Below are positions 24,030 through 29,055 of a stretch of 29,055 nt of DNA, piece after piece. Location of the stretch: positions 1-29,055 of the IMG/VR virus record IMGVR_UViG_3300047994_000026; one strand, written 5' to 3'. Each line of letters starts with the position of its first letter. Position 1 is the first letter of the stretch. This DNA comes from a virus. The notes under the pieces are model-generated. The model was given only the letters and a program-made list of their open reading frames with translations, was not told the origin of the DNA and ran no database searches. A program made the position numbers and the translations under genes.

Positions 24030-24166
24030 GCCGCCATATCGTTCGCAAGTACCCCGGTTGCCATACGGCGTGCATCGTCGTCGTCTGCATGGGGTTGGCA
24101 TTTTCCGTCGCCTATACGCAGTTCGAGGGCTACACGCAGGTCAAGGAGGCAGGAGTCAAGCCATGA
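24026..24166 (+). CDS. Small single-span membrane protein, copy 1
   Basis: 46 aa: N-terminal RHIVRKYPGCHTAC, a hydrophobic VVVCMGLAFSVA, then YTQFEGYTQVKEAGVKP. The tail (YTQFE...GVKP) recurs in the next protein, so the two are paralogues of a duplicated membrane-anchor gene. Its stop overlaps the next ATG. Function unknown; a membrane-anchored lysis or superinfection factor is possible. Confidence 0.5.
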   Translation: MSRHIVRKYPGCHTACIVVVCMGLAFSVAYTQFEGYTQVKEAGVKP

Positions 24167-24220
24167 AGAACGCATTATGGTGGGTGGCCGATACCTTGGT
24201 GTCCGCTGTCGTGATCGTCG
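24152..24220 (+). repeat. 69-bp direct repeat, copy A
   Basis: Identical to 24307-24375 (from GGAGTCAAGCC through ATCGTCG). Includes the start codon and first 19 codons of the 24163 gene. The copies are 155 bases apart, so this is a recent tandem duplication. Confidence 0.9.
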
Positions 24221-24321
24221 TCTGCATAGGGCTGGTATTTTTCGTCGCCTACACGCAGTTCGAGGACTACCAGCAGCTCAAGGCCTACACGCAGTCCGAG
24301 GCGACGGGAGTCAAGCCATGA
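24163..24321 (+). CDS. Small single-span membrane protein, copy 2
   Basis: 52 aa: MKNALWWVADTLVSAVVIVVCIGLVFFVAYTQFE, then DYQQLKAYTQSEATGVKP. N-terminal half is one membrane helix; the tail is helical and exposed. Its first 19 codons are repeated exactly at 24318. The end (GVKP, stop overlapping the next ATG) recurs in the previous gene. Role unknown. Confidence 0.55.
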   Translation: MKNALWWVADTLVSAVVIVVCIGLVFFVAYTQFEDYQQLKAYTQSEATGVKP

Positions 24322-24375
24322 AGAACGCATTATGGTGGGTGGCCGATACCTTGGTGTCCGCTGTCGTGATCGTCG
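24307..24375 (+). repeat. 69-bp direct repeat, copy B
   Basis: Second exact copy of the 69-bp repeat. Past it, bases diverge (GACCGC against GTCTGC), marking the recombination junction inside the next gene. Confidence 0.9.
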
Positions 24376-24809
24376 ACCGCGTAACAGGGATCTCGATATC
24401 GGGCCGCGATGGCTCTACCGTCATGCCGTCGGGTGATGCCGTAGCGCTCTGCAAGGCACTATGCGAGAGCGATCGGTTGGCGCTTACCGTCGCCGGTCCT
24501 AACGCACGCATCCCGCGCGACAGCAATCTCTACGGTCTCATCAGCGACCATGTGAACGAGGTGACGCGTGACGCGATAGAGATCGCCCGTAAGGCTAAGC
24601 TCCCGCCGAGCCCGGATCTGTTCGGGCGCGTTACCTGGTGCGGTGAGACGGTCAACGTTGCGGATCTGATCGCGCACGCGCAGCAAGTGATCACCGCCTG
24701 GCGCAACCGCGGCGGCTACGATTACAGTAGCTTGGCGGGCATGACGGATGCGATCTGTCGGCTAGAACAGGCGATCCCAAGGTTTGTTAAACGGGAGGCG
24801 CAGCGATGA
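24318..24809 (+). CDS. Chimeric protein: duplicated membrane N-terminus fused to unrelated domain
   Basis: 163 aa. Residues 1-19 copy the preceding gene (MKNALWWVADTLVSAVVIV), after which DRVTGISISGRDGSTVMPSGDAVALCK... continues to a long soluble part (about 140 aa) with LIAHAQQVITAWRNRGGYDYSS. The fusion removed half the membrane helix, so insertion is doubtful. The soluble part is not recognised; it may have had its own start before the duplication. Ends with FVKREAQR; stop overlaps the next ATG. Confidence 0.5.
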   Translation: MKNALWWVADTLVSAVVIVDRVTGISISGRDGSTVMPSGDAVALCKALCESDRLALTVAGPNARIPRDSNLYGLISDHVNEVTRDAIEIARKAKLPPSPDLFGRVTWCGETVNVADLIAHAQQVITAWRNRGGYDYSSLAGMTDAICRLEQAIPRFVKREAQR

Positions 24810-24949
24810 AACGCCTAGCGCTGTTCGTCGTCGATTTCTTCGGCGTACTGCTAGCGGTGCTGCTAGGCATCGGCGCCGTGCTCGTGGGCTTCGTGGTGCT
24901 GATCACGCTCGGTGCAATCTCGCGCTACCTTATGGGGCCGCATCCGTGA
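24806..24949 (+). CDS. Small hydrophobic membrane protein
   Basis: 47 aa: MKRLALFVVDFFGVLLAVLLGIGAVLVGFVVLITLGAISRYLMGPHP. Hydrophobic over residues 4-40, enough for one long or two short membrane segments. Starts on the preceding stop (ATGA), GGGAGG upstream. It is the last gene of the plus-strand block; its 3' end overlaps the convergent gene at 24930. Holin-like in length and hydrophobicity, but unproven. Confidence 0.5.
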   Translation: MKRLALFVVDFFGVLLAVLLGIGAVLVGFVVLITLGAISRYLMGPHP

Positions 24950-25310
24950 GGTAGTGGGCGGCGCCGAGCGTACGCAAGGCGTCGCAAGCTCGCTTGATAT
25001 CGCACGCGATCGCTAGCTCGCAATGGTCTTTCTCGATCGCGTTTAGCATCGCATTTAGCGACCGTGCCCACGCGGGCGGATCAGCCTCGCGCATCGCCAG
25101 CCCGCAGAACGAGCTTATCGTCACGCCGTACTGGCGCCAGGCAATGCCCGCCGCGAACAGGTCGACGCAGCGCGCGACCGCTACCGCATACGCCTTGTTG
25201 TACGAGATCAACGTCGGCGGCATCACCGTGCCCGCGGCTTCGGCGGCGCGTAGAGCTTGAACGTTCGCGTCCGGAACGGGCGTGGCTGGCGGAGGCGTCT
25301 CGGTGTTCAT
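24930..25310 (-). CDS. Hypothetical protein
   Basis: 126 aa from ATG 25310 (ATGA overlap with the previous stop); a start at 25322 is also possible. N-terminus is Pro/Thr rich, followed by helical segments (VQALRAAEAAG, AYAVAVARCVDLFAAG, FCGLAMREADPPAWARSLNAMLNAIEKDHCELAIACDIKRACDALRTLG) with cysteines. Last gene of the terS operon. Function unknown. Confidence 0.5.
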   Translation of the reverse strand: MNTETPPPATPVPDANVQALRAAEAAGTVMPPTLISYNKAYAVAVARCVDLFAAGIAWRQYGVTISSFCGLAMREADPPAWARSLNAMLNAIEKDHCELAIACDIKRACDALRTLGAAHYLTDAAP

Positions 25311-25531
25311 GGTGACAGGCATCCCCGTGTAGCGTCGGCGAACAGGCGCGCAGCGTCGAGCGTGCTCAGCGTGATCGAAGCGACGCGGCCGTAGGGCTCT
25401 GACTCGGTCGCAGCGTTGCGCACGGTGATCGTTACGACGCCGTCGGTGCGGTTGATCGACAGATAGCCGGGATAGACGCCGCCGACTTTCGTGAAAGCTG
25501 CAAGGTTACGTAACACGCCGCGGACGCTCAT
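25307..25531 (-). CDS. Hypothetical small protein
   Basis: 74 aa. Contains LSINRTDGVVTITVRNAATESEP, a beta-hairpin-like segment, then SITLSTLDAARLFADATRG. ATG overlaps the previous stop. No recognised family. Confidence 0.45.
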   Translation of the reverse strand: MSVRGVLRNLAAFTKVGGVYPGYLSINRTDGVVTITVRNAATESEPYGRVASITLSTLDAARLFADATRGCLSP

Positions 25532-25809
25532 GTTCCGCCAGGCCCGAAGCGCTTTCGATCGTTTGTGTTGACCGTCGTTTGACCTACGGGCGGGATCAGG
25601 TAGCGAAGCTCAGTCGTCGTCGCGTTCAGTACGGGCTTAGCGACCGCACCATCGAACGCGGGCACCGTGGTCGGACGTTGCACGCGCGGATCGTCCTGGC
25701 CGGGCTTGACCGCGGGCGCCGTAGGCTTGATCGAGGGCGCGGCCGTCACCGTGGGTGCTTCGTGTGCGGGGTCGCTGTCGTCTGGTTTCGCATTAAGGCT
25801 CATGTGCAT
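25528..25809 (-). CDS. Proline-rich hypothetical protein
   Basis: 93 aa, ATG with GGAGAGC close upstream; a second ATG at 25803 is an alternative. Mostly disordered: PTVTAAPSIKPTAPAVKPGQDDP, ending LIPPVGQTTVNTNDRKRFGPGGT. Probably a flexible linker-like protein. Follows terS by 27 bases. Confidence 0.45.
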   Translation of the reverse strand: MHMSLNAKPDDSDPAHEAPTVTAAPSIKPTAPAVKPGQDDPRVQRPTTVPAFDGAVAKPVLNATTTELRYLIPPVGQTTVNTNDRKRFGPGGT

Positions 25810-25836
25810 TGCTCTCCGTGGGTTATCCGCTATAGG

Positions 25837-26754
25837 CTAGCCGCCGATCTCTTGAATCCATCGTTTCCGAATTTCCTCGCCGCTCATCGTGCCGAGGCGC
25901 TCGCGCAGGGCGTGCGCAGCCGCCATAGAGCCCGCGGCGGCGCCCGCGGCCGCTCCCCTGGCGACAGAGGCGGCATCGTCTCCAAAGGCGCCAGCGGCCC
26001 GTAGGAGGCGCTCTTTCGCCTTGTCGATGTCGTGCGTCAGCACCTCGACGCCGAATTTCGTTTCCTTCATGCCCTTGTACGCCGCCGCGGCCGGGCCTTC
26101 GAGCGTCCGGGTATCCGCGAACACCGTCCGCTGTTCTCCGTGCCCGTGGCATTTGCGGCACGAGGGCACGGGCGGCAGATTCGGCGTGTAGCCATAGCCG
26201 CCCTCGTCGGAAAGCTCTTTAGGCGCCTTCTGCAAGATGGCGGCATCGTCGAGGGCCTTCGCGTACGCTTCCTCGAACTCATCCTCGTCGATCCATTGGT
26301 AGCGGTGATTCCGGCCGTAACAATGGCGGCACGCCTGGTGCTCGTATCGGACGAGATCCTGAATCTCCCGGTAGCCTTCGATCACCGCCATATCATGCGC
26401 CAGGATCGCAGCGGTATCGATCACCACGCGCTGAGCGGATGCCGTCTCTAGCGCTCGAATATACGCGCGAACTTCGGGCCGGTTCGAGACTTGCGACGCC
26501 GCTGTATAGATCGACATTTCCGTAGCGCCGCCTTTCATCCCGGCCACGCTCTCGCGATACGCGCGGGCCTTGTTGCGATAAAGAACATAAAGCTCGGCGA
26601 ACTTCGCATGGTGCGCCTTGCAACGTGCGCGCGTAGCGGCAACGTCGGACAGCGCAACGTCGACCGCGCCCGACCCTGTTCCGCCCACGGTAACGGCGGC
26701 GTCCGATCGGGGCGCGGCGGCGTCACCCTCAGCCTTTTTGACTACGTCGTACAT
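25837..26754 (-). CDS. terS: Terminase small subunit (zinc-containing)
   Basis: 305 aa, ATG. Residues 42-110 (KAHHAKFAELYVLYRNKARAYRESVAG, SIYTAASQVSNRPEVRAYIRALE) fit the HTH DNA-binding part of Terminase_2-type small subunits. Residues 140-153 (QACRHCYGRNHRYQW) and 198-206 (SCRKCHGHG) carry CxxC motifs as in TerS proteins of related phages, likely one zinc site. The C-terminus is a helical Ala/Gly tract (VARGAAAGAAAGSMAAAHALRE). It would recognise the pac/cos site and present DNA to TerL. Encoded over 4 kb from terL, which is unusual. Confidence 0.75.
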   Translation of the reverse strand: MYDVVKKAEGDAAAPRSDAAVTVGGTGSGAVDVALSDVAATRARCKAHHAKFAELYVLYRNKARAYRESVAGMKGGATEMSIYTAASQVSNRPEVRAYIRALETASAQRVVIDTAAILAHDMAVIEGYREIQDLVRYEHQACRHCYGRNHRYQWIDEDEFEEAYAKALDDAAILQKAPKELSDEGGYGYTPNLPPVPSCRKCHGHGEQRTVFADTRTLEGPAAAAYKGMKETKFGVEVLTHDIDKAKERLLRAAGAFGDDAASVARGAAAGAAAGSMAAAHALRERLGTMSGEEIRKRWIQEIGG

Positions 26755-26854
26755 GCGCCTAGCCTACCGTAACCCTACGCCACGGCAACCCCACGGCAAA
26801 ACCCGCTAGAACACACTAGCAGCGAATGGTTCTTATGTGTGTTTCACATAGACG

Positions 26855-26887
26855 TGCAACATGCAAGCTGCAACATGCACCTTGTAA
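26855..26887 (+). repeat. TGCAACATGCA direct repeats and CACCTTG element
   Basis: TGCAACATGCA occurs at 26855-26865 and 26869-26879, period 14, and GCACCTTGTAA follows at 26877-26887. Related words (CGCACCTTGCAA) occur twice after the zinc-finger gene (27465, 27506). Iteron-like spacing suggests protein-binding sites. Confidence 0.6.
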
Positions 26888-26921
26888 ATTATCCCTCTCG
26901 CGCGCGTATCTCTAATGCCAG

Positions 26922-27000
26922 TTTTGTTGAAGTTTTTGTGTGTGATATAAGGTATCATATGGATTGGTATGTTAATGCACACACAAAAACTTCAACAAAA
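26922..27000 (+). repeat. 23-bp perfect inverted repeat
   Basis: Left arm 26922-26944 (TTTTGTTGAAG...GTGTGTG) is the exact reverse complement of right arm 26978-27000, with a 33-base spacer that holds its own palindrome TGATA-TAAGG-TATCA (26943-26957). The right arm ends one base before GGAG (27002-27005), the ribosome site of the 27014 gene. No T-run follows, so it is not a plain terminator. Confidence 0.95.
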
Positions 27001-27013
27001 TGGAGAGTAGAGT

Positions 27014-27388
27014 ATGGAATTTGAAATCATCAGTCGACGCGCAGCGGCCGATAGCGGGAAGAGATTCTTCTACACGGGCAATCCTTGCAAGCGCGGGCAC
27101 CTTGCGCAGCGCTACACCATTAACGGTTGCTGTACCGCTTGCCAGAACATCAGCTTCAAGCCGCGGCAGAATCCAATAACCAAAGACTTAACATCGTTCG
27201 TCCCCTCGAAGCTATGGGCGCCCAAGAGCTACGGCCGCGACGACTTGATTAGGCTGCGCCACTACTTGCAAAGCTGTATCTACGCCCACGCTAAGGCGAA
27301 GGGCGCCCTCACGCCTCAAATGGTCGTCGCTTGGAACATGCACGAGGAACGCAAGCCGCAAGTCGACGACCCGAACGAGGTGCCCTAG
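27014..27388 (+). CDS. Small zinc-finger DNA-binding-like protein
   Basis: 124 aa, ATG with GGAG eight bases upstream. N-terminus EIISRRAAADSGKRFFYTGNPCKRGHLAQRYTINGCCTACQN carries C25-x3-H29 and C39/C40-x2-C43, a zinc motif (YTGNPC.RGH...R.t.ng.C..C) common at the start of phage HNH-type and regulatory proteins. No HNH catalytic His-Asn-His is visible in the remaining 80 residues, so a nuclease is not supported. The rest is helical with KSYGRDDLIRLRHYLQSCIYAHAKAKG. It is flanked on both sides by short repeats and palindromes, so it may bind them. Confidence 0.55.
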   Translation: MEFEIISRRAAADSGKRFFYTGNPCKRGHLAQRYTINGCCTACQNISFKPRQNPITKDLTSFVPSKLWAPKSYGRDDLIRLRHYLQSCIYAHAKAKGALTPQMVVAWNMHEERKPQVDDPNEVP

Positions 27389-27540
27389 CAAGTTGCAAGT
27401 TGCGTCTATCAACATTAAGCGATTGTAATGTTTTACGTACGCTAACGCACCGAAGGCGCAACGCCGCACCTTGCAAGCTCCGTGCACGTTGTACAAGAGG
27501 CATTTCGCACCTTGCAACGTGCAACTAAGGAGAATCTGAC
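27389..27540 (+). promoter_or_regulatory. Repeat-rich leader of the 254-aa gene
   Basis: 152 bases. Contains tandem CAAGTTG (27390-27403), a -35/-10 pair TTGCGT-18-TGTAAT (27400-27429; -10 matches five of six), CGCACCTTGCAA twice (27465, 27506), and a 9-bp inverted repeat TGCACGTTG/CAACGTGCA (27483-27491/27515-27523) ending four bases before AAGGAG. Possible transcript start about 27436. The hairpin next to the ribosome site suggests translational control. Confidence 0.45.
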
Positions 27541-28305
27541 ATGGCTACGAAATCGAAAACTTCTACCCGCAACACCTCGACGCGCGTTCCACCGTCGAGC
27601 CCTTACGCCCTCACCGAAGCACAAGTCGAGGCGCTCGCCCACGAACACGCTAGCGCATCGGGCGTGACCGCAAGAGCGGGGCTCACCTATCTGCGCGTGC
27701 TCGTTTACGACGTTCAGAGTGTGCTCGGTCGACCGGGCGGACCCGGGCGCCCTCGTGGAAAGCCGCCCGCGCCCGATGCGCAGCTAGAGGCGCTCGAACA
27801 CACGAGCGAGCGATTCTATGCGGCTGTGCTGCGAGGCGTCACGGTGCCAGAGATCGCCCCGGACGAGAGCACGCCCATCGACGAGCAACGTCGGCGAGCG
27901 TTCGAGCGAAATCGGCGTTCGGCGTTTGCTCGGACGGCAAAGAGCACGCTCGCAGCCTACGCCCGGCACGGCGGCGACATACGCGCCCTCGATCCGGAAA
28001 CCGTAACGCGAGATCCTCTGAACGCGAGCGTCCGGCAGATGACCGGGCGGAGCGAGGCGGCGTATCAAATCGACCGGCATCGGAACGCCATCATAAGGCT
28101 AGCCACGAGGCACGCCCGCGACGATGTCGAAGCGGCGAGGCAAGAGCTTACCGGGGCAATAGCGGCGCTCTCAGAGGCGCTGGCGGCGATTGATGGCGTG
28201 ACCACGGACGAGCGGCCCGACTTGACGCCCGCCGAGCGCCAAACGATCACGAGCATCCTAGCCGGACGTCCGGCTCACCTTCGGATGGCCGGGGCTCGTA
28301 CATGA
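27541..28305 (+). CDS. Hypothetical 254-aa protein with AT-hook-like segment
   Basis: 254 aa, ATG with AAGGAG eight bases upstream. N-terminus Ser/Thr/Arg rich, then a helical domain with LRVLVYDVQSVLG, followed by GRPGGPGRPRGKPPAPDA (about residues 62-80), an AT-hook-like basic linker (GRPRGKP). The middle is charged and helical (RRRAFERNRRSAFARTAKSTLAAYARHGGDI), the end helical. The hook-like motif and repeat-rich leader hint at DNA binding, but no family is recognised. Stop overlaps the next ATG. Confidence 0.5.
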   Translation: MATKSKTSTRNTSTRVPPSSPYALTEAQVEALAHEHASASGVTARAGLTYLRVLVYDVQSVLGRPGGPGRPRGKPPAPDAQLEALEHTSERFYAAVLRGVTVPEIAPDESTPIDEQRRRAFERNRRSAFARTAKSTLAAYARHGGDIRALDPETVTRDPLNASVRQMTGRSEAAYQIDRHRNAIIRLATRHARDDVEAARQELTGAIAALSEALAAIDGVTTDERPDLTPAERQTITSILAGRPAHLRMAGART

Positions 28306-28523
28306 CCGCGGCGATGTTAACAGTTCGTGAGCGCTCGTGCCTGTTGCGGGCCGCTCACGAACACCTCGATCAGCTTCACGAGCAGTACGAGTCGGCGCTG
28401 AACAAGGGCATGGACGCGCGGGCTCACCTCGTCAGGAACGAGATCGGGTGTCTGACGGCCGCAACCGCATGGCTATGGCGCCAGGCGGCGAGCGATGATG
28501 TAGCGTGGCTCCCGCCGCGCTGA
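28302..28523 (+). CDS. Hypothetical helical protein
   Basis: 73 aa: MTAAMLTVRERSCLLRAAHEHLDQLHEQYESALNKGMDARAHLVRNEIGCLTAATAWLWRQA..., an all-helical small protein. ATG overlaps the previous stop (ATGA). Function unknown. Confidence 0.5.
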   Translation: MTAAMLTVRERSCLLRAAHEHLDQLHEQYESALNKGMDARAHLVRNEIGCLTAATAWLWRQAASDDVAWLPPR

Positions 28524-28526
28524 TAA

Positions 28527-28570
28527 TGTGACGGGCGTCACGGTTGGGCGCCCGTCACCTCTTGTAATAT
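28527..28570 (+). promoter_or_regulatory. CRP-like site, stem-loop and -10 element
   Basis: TGTGACGGGCGTCACG (28527-28542) is TGTGA-N6-TCACG, centre 28534.5. TAATAT (28565-28570; extended by TTG before it) starts 30.5 bases downstream, again class II CRP spacing. An overlapping 10-bp inverted repeat GTGACGGGCG/CGCCCGTCAC (28528-28537/28549-28558) could be an operator or stem, but no T-run follows. Predicted start about 28577 for the gene at 28602. Confidence 0.45.
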
Positions 28571-28601
28571 GCTCCGTGTCACCTATACCGGAGTAAATCA
28601 C

Positions 28602-28841
28602 ATGAACCGATGTCGATTCTGCAAAAACGACAGCCAAAGCCAATTGGTTAAATACGAAGTTCGCCATTACGCACACGCTAAATGTCTAATAGAAGCAAAA
28701 GGCGCAGCGGCATTCGATTATTTTACCGCTTGGCAATTGGAAGCCCAATTTCCCTACATGCCGGTTGTTAAAGCCGGACTGGTAGAGGAGTTCCATAACG
28801 CGTTGGACGCCGCACGGGCACGGACGCCGTATGGGCTTTAA
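28602..28841 (+). CDS. Small treble-clef/zinc-finger protein
   Basis: 79 aa, ATG 28602 with GGAG nine bases upstream; earlier in-frame start lacks this. N-terminus MNRCRFCKNDSQSQLVKYEVRHYAHAKCLIE has C4-x2-C7 and H25-x2-C28, a compact zinc finger. The rest (AAAFDYFTAWQLEAQFPYMPVVKAGLVEEFHNALDAARA) is helical. Probably a DNA- or protein-binding accessory gene; function unknown. Confidence 0.55.
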   Translation: MNRCRFCKNDSQSQLVKYEVRHYAHAKCLIEAKGAAAFDYFTAWQLEAQFPYMPVVKAGLVEEFHNALDAARARTPYGL

Positions 28842-28992
28842 TCCACGAGATCCCCGGCCGCGCGAGTTAGATGCTCACGCAGCCCTCGCACAGCGCGCGG
28901 CCGAACGGTCACGCTCTGACATCACGCAACCGAAAGGGACAGAGAAGCCTCTCCGGTTTGCCCCCACTAAACCCAAGGGGTCGAAAAAATGA
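28831..28992 (+). CDS. Small basic hypothetical protein
   Basis: 53 aa: MGFNPRDPRPRELDAHAALAQRAAERSRSDITQPKGTEKPLRFAPTKPKGSKK, highly basic, no hydrophobic part. Starts 11 bases inside the previous gene and overlaps the next ATG (ATGA). Coupling supports it though the ribosome site is weak. Confidence 0.45.
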   Translation: MGFNPRDPRPRELDAHAALAQRAAERSRSDITQPKGTEKPLRFAPTKPKGSKK

Positions 28993-29055
28993 CACATCCG
29001 CATCTTCGATACGTCCCCGCGCAAGCCACTGACACGAGCGGCCGCGGGATTCTCG
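28989..29055 (+). CDS. Hypothetical protein (5' part only)
   Basis: ATG at 28989 overlaps the previous TGA; only MTHPHLRYVPAQATDTSGRGIL is visible before the window ends. Too short to assign. Confidence 0.4.
   Translation, partial: MTHPHLRYVPAQATDTSGRGIL

Larger units (their letters stand above)
26755..27013. other. Divergent intergenic region with repeats
   Basis: 259 bases without a gene, separating terS (minus) from the zinc-finger gene (plus), clearly more AT-rich than its surroundings. It contains TATGTG/CACATA (26834-26850), 11-bp direct repeats of TGCAACATGCA (26855, 26869), GCACCTTGTAA (26877-26887), and the 23-bp inverted repeat. A weak minus-strand promoter for terS could use TTGCAG (26873-26868), 17-base spacer, TATGTG (26850-26845). 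Possible roles are a control region, an origin, or a packaging site. Confidence 0.5.

Noticed and set aside
27014-27388. HNH homing endonuclease
   Set aside because: The N-terminal zinc motif is shared with such nucleases, but no His-Asn-His catalytic motif is seen.
28528-28558. 10-bp GC-rich stem-loop as a rho-independent terminator
   Set aside because: No T-run follows; overlaps a CRP-like site and a -10, so an operator is likelier.
1-29055. tRNA, rRNA, CRISPR array, integrase or insertion sequence
   Set aside because: No cloverleaf, spaced repeat array, recombinase motif or transposase was seen on either strand.

Overview
The window is part of the genome of a contractile-tailed (myovirus-type) double-stranded DNA phage or prophage. 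It carries a large terminase, portal, Mu F-like protein, head protease, DUF2184-type capsid, DUF3383-type sheath, tail tube, tape measure, baseplate plug, hub and spike. No integrase, host gene, tRNA or CRISPR array was seen, so nothing here shows whether it is lytic or integrated. High GC and resemblance to Bcep781-like and related structural proteins suggest a Gram-negative, probably proteobacterial (Burkholderia-like) host. That is an inference from recalled families, not a search.

Layout. (1) 1-21640, minus strand, read right to left: terL, a tiny HTH gene, a tiny zinc ribbon, portal, a small ORF, Mu F-like protein, a 33-aa membrane peptide, an HslV-like Ntn hydrolase, a small basic protein, a T5 A1-like metallophosphoesterase, a DUF4406 protein, a MazZ-like dATP/dGTP diphosphohydrolase, head protease/scaffold, cement protein, major capsid, second cement protein, connector and neck genes, sheath, tube, tail-assembly chaperone (with a programmed -1 frameshift), tape measure and baseplate genes. 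Genes are packed with ATGA or TAATG overlaps. (2) 21728-24949, plus strand: eleven small, mostly unknown genes, including a recent tandem duplication that made a chimera. (3) 24930-26754, minus strand: terS and three small genes, convergent with block 2. (4) 27014-29055, plus strand: a zinc-finger protein and small unknown genes, running off the window. The 259 bp between blocks 3 and 4 and the 152 bp after the zinc-finger gene hold nearly all the non-coding structure.

Working together: TerS and TerL drive packaging through the portal. The DUF2213-type protease/scaffold, capsid and two related cement proteins build the head. The connector, neck and terminator proteins join it to the sheath-tube tail, whose length is set by a short tape measure with a muramidase-like domain. 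The A1-like, MazZ-like and DUF4406 genes look like a DNA/nucleotide-takeover cassette inside the head operon.

Most notable: a perfect 23-bp inverted repeat abutting the ribosome site of the zinc-finger gene; three CRP-like sites (TGTGA-N6-TCrCx) each 29.5-30.5 bp from a -10-like hexamer on the plus strand; a canonical G GGT TTT slippery site; a frameshift in a neck gene; and the cassette of an HslV-like protein and an A1-like nuclease in the head module.
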